Shown: positions 1-15,047, numbered from the stretch's first letter. The stretch: 64,000 bases of DNA from Chamaelirium japonicum (GCA_947650365.1 CANTAL010000135.1:310001-374000), one strand, 5' to 3'. Notes: generated by a model not told the origin, from the letters alone. Numbers and translations: made by a program.

Positions 1-290
1 TTCTAATTCATTCGGACAATCTATTCTAATTCACTCGTTCAATCCATTCTAATTAATTAGCACGATCCATTCTAATTCATTCGTACGATCCATTCTATTT
101 CATTCGTACGATCCATTCTTACTCATTCGTACGATCCATTCTAATTCATTCGCACGATCCATTCTAATTCATTCATACGTTCCATTCTATTTCATTCGTA
201 CGATCCATTCTTACTCATTCGTACGATCCTATCTAATTCATTCGTACGAATGTATCCATTCTAATTCATTCGTACGATCCATTCTAATTG
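1..290 (-). repeat. Satellite block, minus orientation
   Basis: About 12 units read as ATTCTAATTCATTCG. One reversed 28-bp unit lies near 247-258. The block is cut by the window start and flips at about 290, where a truncated ATTCTAATTG joins ATCGTATGAATG. Confidence 0.93.
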
Positions 291-1007
291 ATCGTATGAA
301 TGAATTCGAATAGATCGTACGAATGAATTAGAATGGATACATTCGTGCGAATGAATTAGAATAGATCATATGAAGCAATTAGGGTGGATCGTATGAATGA
401 ATTATAATGGATACATTCATGCGAAAGAATTAGAATGGATTGTATGAATGAATTAGAATGGATCGTATGAATGAATTAGAATGGATCATGCGAATGAATT
501 AGAATGCATCATACGAATTAATTAGAATGGATACATTCGTGCGAATGAATTAGAATGGATTGTATGAATGAGTAAGAATGGATCATACAAATGAATTAGA
601 ATGGATCGTGCGAAGGAATTAGAATGGATCATGCGAAGGAATTACAATGGATCGCGCGAAGGAATTAGAATGGATCGTGCGAATGAATTAGAATCGATCG
701 TACGAATGAATTAGAATAGATTGTGCGAACGAATTAGAATGGATCGTACGAATGAATTAGAATGGATACATTTGTGCAAATGAATTAGAATGGATCGTAT
801 GAATGAATTAGAATGGATCGTACGTATGAATTAGAATGATACATTCATGGGAATGAATTAGAATGGATCGTACAAAGGAATTAGAATGGATCATACGAAT
901 GAAATAGAAGGGATCGTACGAAGGAATTAGAATGGATCGTACGAAGGAATTAGAATGGATCATACGAATGAATTAGAATAGATTGTGCAAATGAATTAGA
1001 ATGGATC

Positions 1008-1110
1008 GTACGAATGAATTAGAATGGATACATTCGTGCGAAAGAATTAGAATGGATTGTATGAATGAAAAAGAATGGATACATTCGTGCGAAAGAATTA
1101 GAATGGATTG
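1008..1110 (+). repeat. 51-bp (23+28) dimer duplication
   Basis: GTGCGAAAG 28-mers start at 1030 and 1081, 51 bp apart, separated by one TTGTATG 23-mer. Confidence 0.8.
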
Positions 1111-3411
1111 TATGAATGAATTAGAATGGATCGTATGAATGAATTAGAATGGATCGTGCGAATGAATTAGAATGGATCGTACGAATGAATTAGAATGGAT
1201 CATATGAATGAATTAGAATGGATCGTGCGAATGAATTAGAATGGATCGTACGAATGAATTAGAATGGATACATTCGTGCAAATGAATTACAATGGATCGT
1301 ACGAATGAGTAAGAATGGATTGTACGAGCGAAATAGAATTGATCATACGAATGAATTAGAATGGATCGTGCTAATGAATTAGAATGGATTATACGAATCA
1401 ATTAGAATAAATGATGCGAATGAATTCGAATGGATCGTACGAATGAATTAGAATGGCTTGTATGAATGAATTAGAATGGATCATGAGAATGAATTAGAAT
1501 GGATTGTACGAATGAATTAGAATGGATACATTCGTGCGAATGAATTAGAAAGGATCGTACGAATGAGTAAGAATGGATCGTACGAATGAATTAGAATGGA
1601 TCGTGCTAATGATTTAGAATGGATCGCTCGAATGAATTAGAATAGATTGTGCGAATGAATACATTCATGCGAATGAATTAGAATGGATCATATGAATGAA
1701 TTAGAATGGATCGTTTGAATGAATTCGAATGGATCGTACGAATGAATTAGAATGGATCGTGCGAATGAATTAGAATGGATCGTACGAATGAATTAGAATA
1801 GATACATTCGTGCAAATGAATTAGAATTGATCCTGCGAATGAATTAGAATGGATCGTACGAATGAATTAGAATAGATTGTGCGAATGAATTAGAATGGAT
1901 CGTACGAATGAATTAGAATGGATACATTCGTGCGAAAGAATTAGAATGGATTGTATGAATGAATTATAATGGATCATATGAATGAATTAGAATGGATCGT
2001 GCGAATGAATTAGAATGGATCGTATGAATGAATTAGAATGGATCGTATAAATAAATTAGAATGGATCGTTTAAATGAATTAGAATGGATCGTACGAATGA
2101 ATTAGAATGGATACATTCGTGCGAATGAATTAGAATGGATCATACGAATGAGTAAGAAGGATCGTACTAATAAAATAGAATGGATTGTACGAATGAATTA
2201 GAATAGATCGTGCGAATGAATTAGAATGGATCGTACGAATGAATTTGAATAGATTGTGCGAATGAATTAGAATGGATCGTACGAATGAATTAGAATGGAT
2301 ACATTCGTGTGAATGAATTAGAATGGATCATATGAATGAATTAGAATGGATCGTATAAATGAATTAGATTTGATCGTGTGAATGAATTATAATGGATCGT
2401 ACAAATGAATTAGAATGGATATATTCGTGTGAATGAATTAGAATGGATCGTACGAATGAATTAGAATGGATCATATGAATAAATTAGAATGGATCGTGAG
2501 AATGAATTAGAATGGATCGTACGAATGAGTAAGAATGGATCGTACGAATGAAATAGAATAGATCGTACGAATGAATTAGAATGGATCGTGCGAATGAATT
2601 AGATTGGATCGTGTGAATAAATTAGAATGGATCAGAGGAATGAATTAGAATGGATACATTCATGCGAATAAATTAGAATGGATCATATGAATGAATTAGA
2701 ATGGATCGTATGAATGAATTCGAATGGATCGTACGTATGAATTAGAATGGATCGTATGAATGAAATAGAATCGATTGTATGAATGAATTAGAATGGATCG
2801 TGCGAATGAATTAGAATGGATCGTATGAATGAATTAGAATGGATACATTCGTGCGAAAGAATTAGAATGGATTGTATGAATGAATTAGAATGGATCGTAC
2901 GAATGAATTAGAATGGATAGTATGAATGAATTAGAATGGATCGTGCGAATGAATTAGAATGGATCGTACGAATGAATTAGAATGGATACATTCGTGCGAA
3001 TGAATTAGAATGGATCGTATGAATGAGTAAGAATGGATCGTACGAATGAAATAGAATGGATCGTACGAATGAATTAGAATGGATCATGCGAATGAATTAG
3101 ATTGGATGGTGCAAATGAATTAGAATGGATCGTACGAATGAGTAAGAATGGATCGTACGAATGAAATAGAATGGATCATATGAATGAATTAGAATGGATC
3201 ATACGAATGAAATAGAATAGATTATATGAATGAATTAGAATGGATCGTACAAATTAGAATGGATCGTATGAATGAATTAGAAGGGATTGTGCTAATAAAA
3301 TAGAATGGATCGTACAAATGAACTTGAATGGATCGTACGAATGAATTAGGATGGATCGTATGAATGAATTAGAATGGATCGTGCGAATGAATTAGAATGG
3401 ATCGTATGAAT

Positions 3412-3439
3412 GAATTAGAATGGATACATTCGTGCGAAT
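3412..3439 (+). repeat. Example of the 28-bp variant unit
   Basis: This unit equals the 23-mer with ACATT inserted between GGAT and CGTGCGAAT. The same insertion point is used throughout, in both orientations (reversed as GAATGTATCC). It is nearly always followed by GTGCGAATG, CATGCGAATG, GTGCAAAAG, GTGCGAAAG or CATGGGAATG, so each 28-mer also labels its place in the higher-order cycle. ATATT, AAATT and ACTTT forms are point variants. Confidence 0.95.
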
Positions 3440-3880
3440 GAATTAGAATGGATCGTACAAATAAGTAGGAAAGGATCATACGAATGAAATAGAATGGATC
3501 GTACGAATTAGAATGGATCGTATGAATTAGTTAGAATGGATCGTATGAATGAATTAGAATGGATACATTCGTGCGAATGAATTAGAATTGATCGTGCAAA
3601 TGAATCAGAATGGATCGTGCGAATGAATTAGAATGGATCGTTCGAATGAATTAGAATAGATTGTACGAATGAATTAGAATGGATCATATGAATTTATTAG
3701 AATGGATACATTCGTGCAAATGAATTAGAATGGATCGTACGAATGAATAGAATAGATCGTACGAATGAATTAGAATGGATCGTATGAATTAATTCCTTCG
3801 TATGAATTAGAATGGATTGTATGAATGAATTAGAATGGATTAGAATGGATCGTGCTAATGAATTAGAATGAAATAGAATT

Positions 3881-6800
3881 CATATATACGATCCATTCTA
3901 ATTCATTCGTACAATCCATTCTAATTCATTCGTACGATCCATTCTAATTCATTCCCATGAATGTATCCATTCTAATTCATACGTACGATCCATTCTAATT
4001 CATTCATATGATCCAATCTAATTCATTCATACGATCCATTCTAATTCAATCGCACGAATATATCCATTCTAATTAATTATAATTCCTTTGTACGATCCTT
4101 TCTAATTCATTCGCTTGAATGTATCCATTCTAATTCATTCATACGATCCATTGTAATTCATTCGCATATTCTATTTTAATTCATTCGTACGATCCATTCT
4201 AATTCATTCGCACGACCCATTCTAATTCATTCGTACGATCCATTCTATTTCTTTCGTACGATCCATTCTTACTCATTCGTACGATCCATTCTAATTCATT
4301 CGTACGATCCATTCTAATTCATACGTACGATCCATTCGAATTCATTCATACGATCCATTCTAATTCATTCATATGATCCATTCTAATTCATTCGCACGAA
4401 TGTATCCATTCTAATTCATTCGTACAATCCATTCTAATTCATTCGTATGATCCATTCTAATTCATTCGTACGATCCATTCTAATTCATTCGCACAAATGT
4501 ATCCATTCTAATTCATTCGTACGATCCATTCTAATTCATTCGCACGATCCATTCTAATTCATTCATACAATCCATTCTAATTCTTTTGCATGAATGTATC
4601 TATTCTAATTCATTCATACGATCCATTCAAATTCCTTCGTACGATCCATTCAAATTCCTTCGTACGATCCATGCTAATTCCTTCGTACGATCCATTCTAT
4701 TTCATTCGTATGATCCATTCTAATTCCTTCGTACACTAATTCATTACCATGAATGTATCCATTCTAATTAATACGTATGATCCATTCTAATTCATTCATA
4801 CGATCCAATCTAATTCATTCATACGATCCATTCTAATTCATTCGCACGAATGTATCCATTTTAATTCATTCGTACGATCCTTTCTAATTCATTCGTACGA
4901 TCCGTTCTATTTCATTCGTACGATCCATTCTTACTTATTCGTACGATCCATTCTAATTCATTCGCACGAATGTATCCATTCTAATACATTCGTATGATCC
5001 ATTCTAATTCATTCGCACAATCTATTCTATTTCATTCATACGATCCATTCTAATTCATTCATACGATCCATTCTAACTCATTCTCACGAATGTATCTATT
5101 CTAATTCATTCGTACGATCCATTCTAATTCATTCGCACAATCTATTCTAATTCATTCGTACGATCCATTCTAATTCATTAGCATAATCTGTTCTAGTTCA
5201 TTCGTCCCATCCATTCTAATTCATTCGACGATCCATTTTAATTAATTCATACAATCCATTCAAATTCTTTCGCACGAATGTGTCAATTCGAATTCATTCG
5301 TATGATCCACCCTAATTCCTTCATATGATACATTCTAATTCATTCGCACGAATGTATCCATTCTAATTCATTCATACGATCCATTCGAATTCATTCATAC
5401 GATCCATTCGAATTCATTCATACGATCCATTCTAATTCATTCGCACGAATGTATCTATTCTAATTCATTCGTACGATCCATTCTAATTCATTCGAACAAT
5501 CTAATCTAATTCATTCGTATGATCCATTCTAATTTATTCGCACGATCCATTCAAATTCATTTGCACGATCCATTCTAATTCATTCATACAATCCATTCTA
5601 ATTCTTTTGCACGAATGTATCCATTCTAATTCATTCGTACGATCCATTCTAATTCCTTCGTACGATCCATTATAATTCCTTCGTACGATCCATTCTAATT
5701 CCTTCGTATGATCCATTCTATTTCATTCGTATGATTCATTCTAATTTCTTCGTACAATCCATTCTAATTCATTCCCATGAATGTATCCATTCTAATTCAT
5801 AAGTACGATCCATTCTAATTCATTCATATGATCCAATCTAATTCATTCATACGATCCATTCTAATTCATTCGCACGAATGTATCCATTCTAATTTATTCG
5901 TACGATCCATTCTAATTCATTCGCACAATCTATTCTAATTCATTTGTACGATCCATTCTTATTCATTAGCATTATCCATTCTAATTCATTCGTACGATCC
6001 ATTCTATTTCATTCGTACGATCCATTCTTACTCATTCATACGATCCATTCAAATTCATTCGCACGAATGTATCCATTCTAATTCATTCGTACGATCCATT
6101 CTAATTCATTCGCACAATCCATTCTAATTCATTCGTACGATCCATTCTAATTCGTTCGTATGATCCATTCTACTTCATTTGCACGATCCTTTCTAATTCA
6201 TTCATACGATCCATTCTTACTCATTCATACAATCCATTCTAATTCTTTCGCACGTATGTATCCATTCTAATTAATTTTTACGATCCACCCTAATTCCTTC
6301 ATACGATCCATTCTAATTCATTCGGACGAATGTATCCATTCTAATTCATTCGTACGATCCACTCGAATACATTCGTACGATCCATTCTAATTCATTCCCA
6401 TGAATGTATCCATTCTAATTCATACGTACAATCCATTCTAATTCATTCATACGATCCAATCTAATTCATTCATACGATCCATTCTAATTCATTCGCACGA
6501 ATGTATTCATTCTAGTTCATTCGTACGATCCATTCTAATTAATTCGTACAATCTATTCTATTTCATTCGTACGATCCATTCTAATTCATTAGCATGATCC
6601 ATTCTAATTCATTCGTACGATCCATTCTATTTCATTCGTACGATCTATTCTTACTCATTCGTACGATCCATTCTAATTCATTCGCACGATCCATTCTAAT
6701 TCATTCATACGATCCATTCTAATTCATTAGCACGATCCATTCTAATTTATTCGTATGATCCATTCTATTTGATTCGTACGATCGATTCTTACTCATTCGT

Positions 6801-8127
6801 ACGATCCATTCTAATTCATTCGCACGAATATATCCATTCTAATTCATTCGTACGATCTATTCTAATTCATTCGCACGATCCATTCTAATTCATTCATACG
6901 ATCCATTCAACTCATTAGCACAATCCATTCTAATTCATTCGTACGATCCTTTCTAATTCATTCGTACGATCTTTTCTTATTCATTCATACGATCCATTCT
7001 AATTCATTCGTACGATCCATTATAATTCATTCGTACGATCCACCCAAATTCCATCGTATAATCCATTCTAATTCATTCGCACGAATGTATCCATTCTAAT
7101 TCATTCGTACGATCCATTCGAATTCATTCATACGATCCATTCTTATTCATTCATACGATCCATTCAAATACATTCATATGATCCATTCTAATTCATTCGT
7201 GCGATCCATTGTAATTCATTCATACGATCCAATCTAATTCATTCATACGATCCATTCTAATTCATTCGCACGATCCATTCTAATTCATTCACACAATCTA
7301 TTCTAATTCATTCATACGATCCAATCTAATTCATTCATACGATCCATTCTAAATTCATTCGTACGATCCATTCTAATTCATTCGCACGATCCATTCTAAT
7401 TCATTCATATGATTCATTCAAATTCATTCCTATGAATGTATCCATTCTAATTCATTCATACGATCCATTCTAATTAATTCATACGATCCATTCTAATTTA
7501 TTCATACGATCCAATCTAATTCATTCATACGATTCATTCTAATTCATTCGCACGATCCATTCTAATTCATTCATACGGTACATTCTAATTCATTCATACG
7601 ATCCAATCTAATTCATTCATACGATCCATTCTAATTTCCTTCGTACGATCCATTCTAATTCATTCGCACGATACATTCTAATTCATTCCTATGAATATAT
7701 CCAATCTAATTCATTCATACGATCCATTCTTACTCATTTGTACGATCCATTCTAATTCATTCAAACGATCCATTCTAATTCATTCGTACGATCCATTCTA
7801 ATTCATTCATACAATCCATTATAATTCTTTCGCACGAATGTATCCATTCTAATTCATTTGTGCGATCCATTCTAATTCATTCACACGATCCATTCTAATT
7901 CATTCATACGATCCATTCTAATTCATTCGTATAATCCATTCAAATTCATTCATACGATCCATTCTAATTCATTATCAAGAATTTTCCATTCTAATTCATT
8001 AGTACGATCCATTTTAATTCATTTGTACGATCCATTATAATTCATTCATACAATCCATTCTAATTCTTTTGCACGAATGTATCCATTCTAATTCCTTCGT
8101 ACGATCCATTCTAATTCATTCGCACGA
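3881..8127 (-). repeat. Satellite block, minus orientation (4.2 kb)
   Basis: The longest minus block, about 180 units. Reversed higher-order markers are present: CCACCC near 5308 and 6285, CTTACTCATT followed or preceded by CTATTTCATT, GCACAATCTATTC, and reversed 28-mers (GAATGTATCC). These show that whole higher-order segments, not single units, were inverted. The block ends at GCACGAATTAG near 8127. Confidence 0.93.
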
Positions 8128-9060
8128 ATTAGAATAGATTGTGCGAATGAATTAGAATGGATACATTCGTGCGAAAGAATTAGAATGGATCGTATGAATG
8201 AGTAAGAATGGATCGTACGTATGAATTAGAATGGATACATTCATGGGAATGAATTAGAATGGATCGTACGAAGGAACTAGAATGGATCATACGAATGAAA
8301 TAGAATGGATCGTACGAATGAATTAGAATGGATCGTATGAATGAATTAGAATGGATCATGCGAATGAATTAGAATGGATCATACGAATGAATTAGAATGG
8401 ATCGAACGAATAAATTATAATAGATTGTACGAATGAATTAGAATGGATCGTACGAATGAATTAGAATGGATACATTCATGCGAATGAATTAGAATGGATC
8501 GTATGAATGAATTAGAATGGATCGTGCAAATGAATTAGAATGAATTAGAATGGATACATTCGTGCGAATGAATTTGAATGGATCATATAAAGAAATTAGG
8601 GTGGATCGTACGAATGAATTAGAATGGATCGTATGAATGAATTAGAGTAGATCGTGCGAATGAATTAGAATCGATTCATTCGTGCGAATGAATTAGAATG
8701 GATCGTATGAATGAATTAGAATGGATCGTACGAATGAAATAGAATGGATCGTACGAATGAATTAGAATGGATACATTCGTGCGAATGAATTAGAATGGAT
8801 CGTACGAATGAGTAAGAATGCATCGTACGAATGAAATAGAATGGATCGTATGAATGAATTAGAATGGATCGTGCTAATGAATTAGAATGGATCGTACGAA
8901 GAATTAGAATAGATTGTGCAAATGAATTAGAATAGATTGTACGAATAAATTCAAATGGATCGTACGAATGAGTAAGAATGGATCATACGAATGAAATAGA
9001 ATGGATCGTATGAATGAACAAGAATGGATCGTATGAATGAATTAGAAACGATAGTACGAA
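8128..9060 (+). repeat. Satellite block, plus orientation (0.9 kb)
   Basis: About 40 units, including a CATGGG 28-mer near 8240, a GGGTGG unit near 8599 and GAGTAAG/GAAATAG pairs. It ends in a degenerate stretch (GAAACGATAGTACGAAC) at the switch. Confidence 0.92.
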
Positions 9061-9576
9061 CATATCCATTCTAATTAATACGATCTACTCTAATTCATTC
9101 GTACGAATGTATCCATTCTAATTCATTCGTACGATCCACCCTAATTCCTTCGTCTGATCCATTCTATTTCATTTGCACGACTATATCTATTCTAACTCAT
9201 TCGTACGATCCATTCGAATTCATTCATACGATCCATTCTAATTCATTCATACGATCCATTCTAATTCATTCGCACGAATGTATCCATTCTAATTCATTCG
9301 CACGATCCATTCTAATTCATTCGCACAATCTATTCTAATTCATTCGTACGATCCATTCAAATTCATTAGCACGATCCATTCTAATTCATTCGTACGATCC
9401 ATTCTATTTCATTCGTATATTTCATTCTTACTCATTAGCACAATCCATTCTACTTCATTCGCACGATCCATTCTAATTCATTCATACGATCCATTCTAAT
9501 TCATTCATACAATCCATTCTAATTCTTTCGCACGAATGTATCCATTCTAATTCATTCATACGATCCACCCTAATTC
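9061..9576 (-). repeat. Satellite block, minus orientation (0.5 kb)
   Basis: About 22 units with reversed GGGTGG markers (CCACCC) at 9137-9142 and 9565-9570, 428 bp apart. The end, CACCCTAATTCAAATGAAATAG, is an abrupt switch to plus. Confidence 0.92.
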
Positions 9577-10121
9577 AAATGAAATAGAATGGATTGTATG
9601 GATGAATTAGAATGGATCGTACGAATAAATTAGAATGGATCGTACGAATGAATTAGAATGGATCGTACGAATGAATAAGACTAGATTAGAATGGATCATG
9701 CGAATGAATTAGAATGGATCGTACGAATGAATTAGAATGGATCGTACGAATGAATTCGAATGGATCGTACGAATGAATTTGGATGGATCGTACGAATTAA
9801 AATGGATCGTACGAATGAATTAGAATGGATCAAACGAAGGAATTAGAATGGATCGTACGAAGGAATTAGAATGGATCGTACGAATGAATTAGAATAGATA
9901 CATTCGTGCAAAGGAATTAGAATGGATTGTTTGAATGAATTAGAATGGATCGTGCAAATGAATTAAAATGGATCATGCTAATGAATTCGAATGGATCGTA
10001 TGAATGAGTAAGATCCATTCGTGCGAATGATTTGAATGGATCATACGAATGAATTAGAATGGATCATGCTAATGAATTAGAATGGATCGCACAAAGGAAT
10101 GAATTAGAATGGATACATTCG
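9577..10121 (+). repeat. Satellite block, plus orientation (0.5 kb), irregular
   Basis: About 23 units with shortened units near 9683-9700 and 9795, and a broken region at 10010-10100 where 28-mer fragments are fused to partial units. It ends at ACATTCGTACAATCC, where a 28-mer start runs straight into minus units. Confidence 0.9.
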
Positions 10122-10347
10122 TACAATCCATTCTAATTCATTCGTACGATCCATTCTAATTCATTCGTACGATCCATTCTAATTCATTCATACGATCCAT
10201 TCTAATTCATATCCATTCGTACGATCCATTATAATTCATTCGTACGATCCATTCTAATTCATTCGTACGATCCATTCTAATTCATTCGCATGATCCATTC
10301 TAATTCATTCGTACGATCCATTCTAATTCATTCGCACGATCCATTCT
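10122..10347 (-). repeat. Satellite block, minus orientation (0.2 kb)
   Basis: About ten units, mostly close to consensus, with one truncated unit near 10206-10220 (ATTCATATCCATTCG). It ends at the centre of a perfect 20-bp palindrome. Confidence 0.92.
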
Positions 10348-10357
10348 AGAATGGATC
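10338..10357. repeat. Perfect 20-bp palindrome at orientation switch
   Basis: GATCCATTCT is followed at once by its reverse complement, with no spacer (centre 10347/10348). Minus units lie to the left and plus units to the right. Confidence 0.93.
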
Positions 10358-12669
10358 ATACGAATGAGTAAGAATGGATCGTACGAATAAAATAGAATGG
10401 ATCATACGAATGAATAAGAATGGATCGTGCTAATGAATTAGAATGGATCGTACGAATGAATTAGAATAGATTGTACGTATGAATTTGAATGGATCGTACG
10501 AATGAATTAGAATGGATCATGCGAATGAATTAGAATGGATCGTACGAATGAATTAGAATGGATACATTCGTGTGAATGAATTAGAATGGATCGTACGAAT
10601 GAGTAAGAATGGATCGTACGAATAAAACAGAATGGATCGTACGAATGAATTAGAATGGATCGTATGAATGAATTAGAATGAATCGTATGAATGAATTAGA
10701 ATGGATCGTATGAATGAATTCGAATGGATCGTACGAATGAATTAGAATGGATACATTCGTGCGAATTAATTAGAATGGATCATACGAAGGAATTAGGGTG
10801 GATCGTACGAATGAATTAGAATGGATACATTCGTGCGAAAGAATTAGAATGGATTGTATGAATGAATTAGAATGGATCATATGAATGGATTAGAATGGAT
10901 CGTGCGAATGAATTAGAATGGATCGTACGAATGAGTTAGAATGGATACATTCATGCAAAAGAATTAGAATTGATTGTATGAATGAATTAGAATGGATCGT
11001 ACGAATGAATTAGAATGGATCGTATGAATGAATTAGAATGGATTGTGCGATTGAATTAGAATGGATCGTACGAATAAATTAGAATGGATATATTTGTGCG
11101 AATGAATTAGAATAGACCGTACGAATGAGTAAGAATGGATCGTACGAATGAAATAGAATGGATCGTACGAATGAATTAGAATGGATCTTGCGAATGAATT
11201 AGATTGGATCGTGCGAATGAATTAAAATGGATCGTACGAATGAGTAAGAATGGATCGTACGAATGAAATAGAATGGGTCATATGAATGAATTTGAATGGA
11301 TCGTACGAATGAATTAGAATGGATCGTGCGAATGAATTAGAATGGATCATGCGAACGAATTAGAATGGATCGTATGAATAAATTAGAATGGATCGTATGA
11401 ATGAATTAGAATGGATCGTGCGAATGAATTAGAATGGATCGTATGATTGAATTCGAATGGATCGTACGAATGAATTAGAATGGATACATTCGTGCGAATG
11501 AATTATAATGGATCATCTGAAGGAATTAGGGCGGATCGTACGAATGAATTAGAATAGATACATTCGTGCGAAAGATTTAGAATGGATTGTATGAATGAAT
11601 TAGAATGGATCGTATGAATGAATTAGAATGGATTGTACGAATGAATTAGAATGGATCGTACGAAGGAATTAGAATGAATACATTCATGCGAAATGAATTA
11701 GAATGGATCGTATGAATAAATTAGATTGGATCGTATGAATGAATTAGAATGGATCGTACGTATGAATTAGAATTGATACATTCATGGGAATGAATTAGAA
11801 TGGATCGTACGAAGGAATTAGAATGGATCGTACGAAGGAATTAGAATGGATCGTACGAAGGGATCGTATGAATGAATTAGAATGGATCGTACGGATGAAT
11901 TAGAATGGATCGTATGAATGAATTAGAATGGATCGTAAGAATGAATTAGAATGGATATTTTCGTGCGAAGGAATTAGAATGGATCGTACGAAGGAATTAG
12001 AATGAATTAGAATGGATACATTCTTGCGAATGAATTAGAATGGATCGTATGAGTGAATTAGAATCGTATGAATGAATTAGAATGGATCGTGCGAATGAAT
12101 TAGATTGGATCGTGCGAATGAATTAGAATAGATCGTACGAATGAATTAGAATGGATACATTCGTGCAAATGAATTAGAATGGATCGTATGAAAGAATTAG
12201 AAAGGATCGTATGAATGAATTCGAATGGATCGTACGAATGAATTTGAATGGATACATTCGATCGAATGAATTAGAATGGATTGTATGAATAAATTAGAAT
12301 GGATTGTACGAATGAATTACAATGGATCGTATGAATGAATTAGAATGGATCGTACGAATGAATTAGAATGGATCATACAAATGAATTAGAATGGATACAT
12401 TCGTGCAAAAGAATTAGAATGGATTGTATGAATGTATTAAAATGGATCGTACAAATGAATTAGAATGGATCGTGCGAATGAATTAGAATGGATCATACGA
12501 ACGAATTAGAATAGATTGTGCGAATGAATTAGAATGGATCGTACGAATGAATTAGAATGAATACATTCGTGCGAATGAATTAGAATGGATCGTACGAATG
12601 GATCGTACGAAGGAATTAGAATGAATTAGAATGGATACATTCGTGCGAATGAATTAGAATGAAACGTAC
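10348..12669 (+). repeat. Satellite block, plus orientation (2.3 kb)
   Basis: About 98 units. Markers include GGGTGG near 10797, a GGGCGG variant near 11530, GAGTAAG/GAAATAG pairs, a CATGGG 28-mer near 11778, and short 13-bp and 10-bp units at about 11850-11870, 11990-12015 and 12592-12640. It ends in an aberrant GAAACGTACATGATCC. Confidence 0.92.
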
Positions 12670-14092
12670 ATGATCCAATCTAATTCATTCGCACGATCCA
12701 TTCTAATTCATTTGTACGATCCATTCTATTTCATTCGTACGATCCATTCTTACTCATTCGTACGATCCATTCTAATTCGTTCGTACGATCCATTCTATTT
12801 CATTAGCACGATCCATTCTAGTTCATTCGTACGATCCATTCTAATTCATTCGTATGATATATTCTAATTCATTCGTACGATCCATTCTAATTCATTTGTA
12901 CGATCCATTCTAATTCATTCATACAATCCATTCTAATTCTTTTGCACGAATGTATCCATTCTAATTCATTCGTACGATCCATTCTAATTCCTTCGTACGA
13001 TCCATTCTATTTGATTCGTATGATCCATTCTAATTCCTTCAAATGATCCATTCTAATTCATTCCCATGAATGTATCCTTTCTAATTCATAGGTGCAATCC
13101 ATTCTAATTCATTCATACGATCCAATCTAATTCATTCATACGATCAATTCTAATTCATTCGCACAAATGTATACATTCTAATTCATTCGTACGATCCATT
13201 CTAATTCATTCGCACAATCCATTCTAATTCATTCGTACGATCCATTCTAATTCATTAGCACGATCCATTCTAATTCATTCGTATGATCCATTCTATTTCA
13301 TTCGTACGATCCATTCTTACTCATTCATACGATCCATTCTAATTCATTTGCACGAATGTATCCATTCTTATTCATTCGTATGATCATTCTAATTCATTCG
13401 CACGATCCATTCTAATTCATTCATACGATCCATTCTAATTCATTCATACAATCCATTCTAATTCTTTCGCACGAATGTATCCATTCTAATTCATTCGTAC
13501 GATCCACCCTAATTCCTTCGTATGATCCATTCTAATTCATTCACACGAATGTATCCATTCTAATTCATTCGTACGAACCATTCGAATTCATTCATACGAT
13601 CCATTCTAATTCATTCATACGATCCATTCTAATTCATTCGTACGATCCATTCAAATTCATTCGCACGAATGTATCCATTCTAATTCATTCGCACGATCCA
13701 TTCTAATTCATTCGCACAATCTATTCGAAGTCGTTCGTACAATCCATTCTAATTCATTAGCAAGATTCATTCTAATTCATTCGTACGATCCATTCTATTT
13801 CATTCATACGATCCATTCTTACTCATTAGCACAATCCATTCTAATTCATTTGTAAGATCCATTCTAATTCATTCGTATGATCCATTATAATTCATTTGTA
13901 CAATCCATTCTATTTCATTCGTATGATCCATTCTAATTCCATCGTACGATCCATTCTAATTCATTCCCAAGAATGTATCCATTCTAATTCAAACGTACTA
14001 TCCATTCTAATTCATTCGCACTATTCTAATTCATTCGTACGATCCATTCAAATTCATTTGCATGATCCATTCTAATTCATCGTACGATCCAA
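12670..14092 (-). repeat. Satellite block, minus orientation (1.4 kb)
   Basis: About 60 units with the reversed GGGTGG marker at 13505-13510, reversed GTGCAAAAG 28-mer near 12940 and reversed CATGGG near 13064 and 13968. An open frame across 12670-12867 is only the unit read in a lucky phase. Confidence 0.92.
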
Positions 14093-15047
14093 TGTGCGAA
14101 TGAATTAGAATGGATCGTGCGAATGAATTAGAATAGATACATTCGTGCGAATGAATTAGAATGGATCGTATGAATGGATTAGAATGGATCGTATGAATGA
14201 ATTCGAATGGATACATTCGTATGAATGAATTAGAATGGATCATACAAAGGAATTAGGGTGGATCGTACGAATGAATTAGAATGGATACATTCATGCGAAA
14301 GAATTAGAATGTATTGTATGAATGAATTAGAATGGATCGTATGAATGAATTAGAATGAATCGTGCAAATGAATTAGAATGGATCTTATGAATGAATTAGA
14401 ATGGATCATGCGAATGAATTAGAATGGATCGTACGAATGAATTAGAATGGATATATTCGTGCGAATGAATTAGAATGGATCGTACGAATGAAATAGAATG
14501 TATCGTACGAATGAATTAGAATGGATCGTGCTAATGAATTAGAATGGATCCTACGAATGAATTAGACTAGATTGTGCGAATGAATTGGAATGGATCGTAC
14601 GAATGAATTAGAATGGATACATTCGTGCGAATGAATTAGAATGGATTGTATGAATGAATTAGATTGGATCGTATGAATGAATTAGAATGGATCGTGCGAA
14701 TGAATTAGAATGGATCGTACGAATGAATTAGAATGGATACATTCGTGCGAATGAATTAGAATGGATCGTACGAATCAGTAAGAATGGATCGTACGAATGA
14801 AATAGAATGGATCGTACGAATGAATTAGAATGGATCGTGCTAATGAATTAGAATGGATAGTACGAATGAATTAGAATAGATTGTGCGAATGAATTAGAAC
14901 GGATCGTACAAATGAATTAGAATGGATACATTCGTGCGAAGGAATTAGAATGGATCGTACGAATGGATTGTACGAAGGAATTAGAATGGATATATTCGTG
15001 CGAATGAATTAGAATGGATCGTATGAATGAATTAGAATGGATCGTAC
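14093..15047 (+). repeat. Satellite block, plus orientation (1.0 kb)
   Basis: About 40 units. GGGTGG lies at 14256-14261 and GAGTAAG-like CAGTAAG near 14766. A short 13-bp unit (GGATCGTACGAAT joined to GGATTGTACGAAGG) lies near 14950-14980. The block ends at the centre of a palindrome. Confidence 0.92.

Larger units (their letters stand above)
291..3880 (+). repeat. Satellite block, plus orientation (3.6 kb)
   Basis: About 150 units. Markers include AGGGTGG at 381-387, several GAGTAAG/GAAATAG pairs, and a 51-bp (28+23) duplication with starts at 1030 and 1081. Many units differ from consensus and the marker order is only loosely kept. The last 100 bp is irregular, with shortened units and a small reversed-looking piece near 3789-3803. 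Confidence 0.93.
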
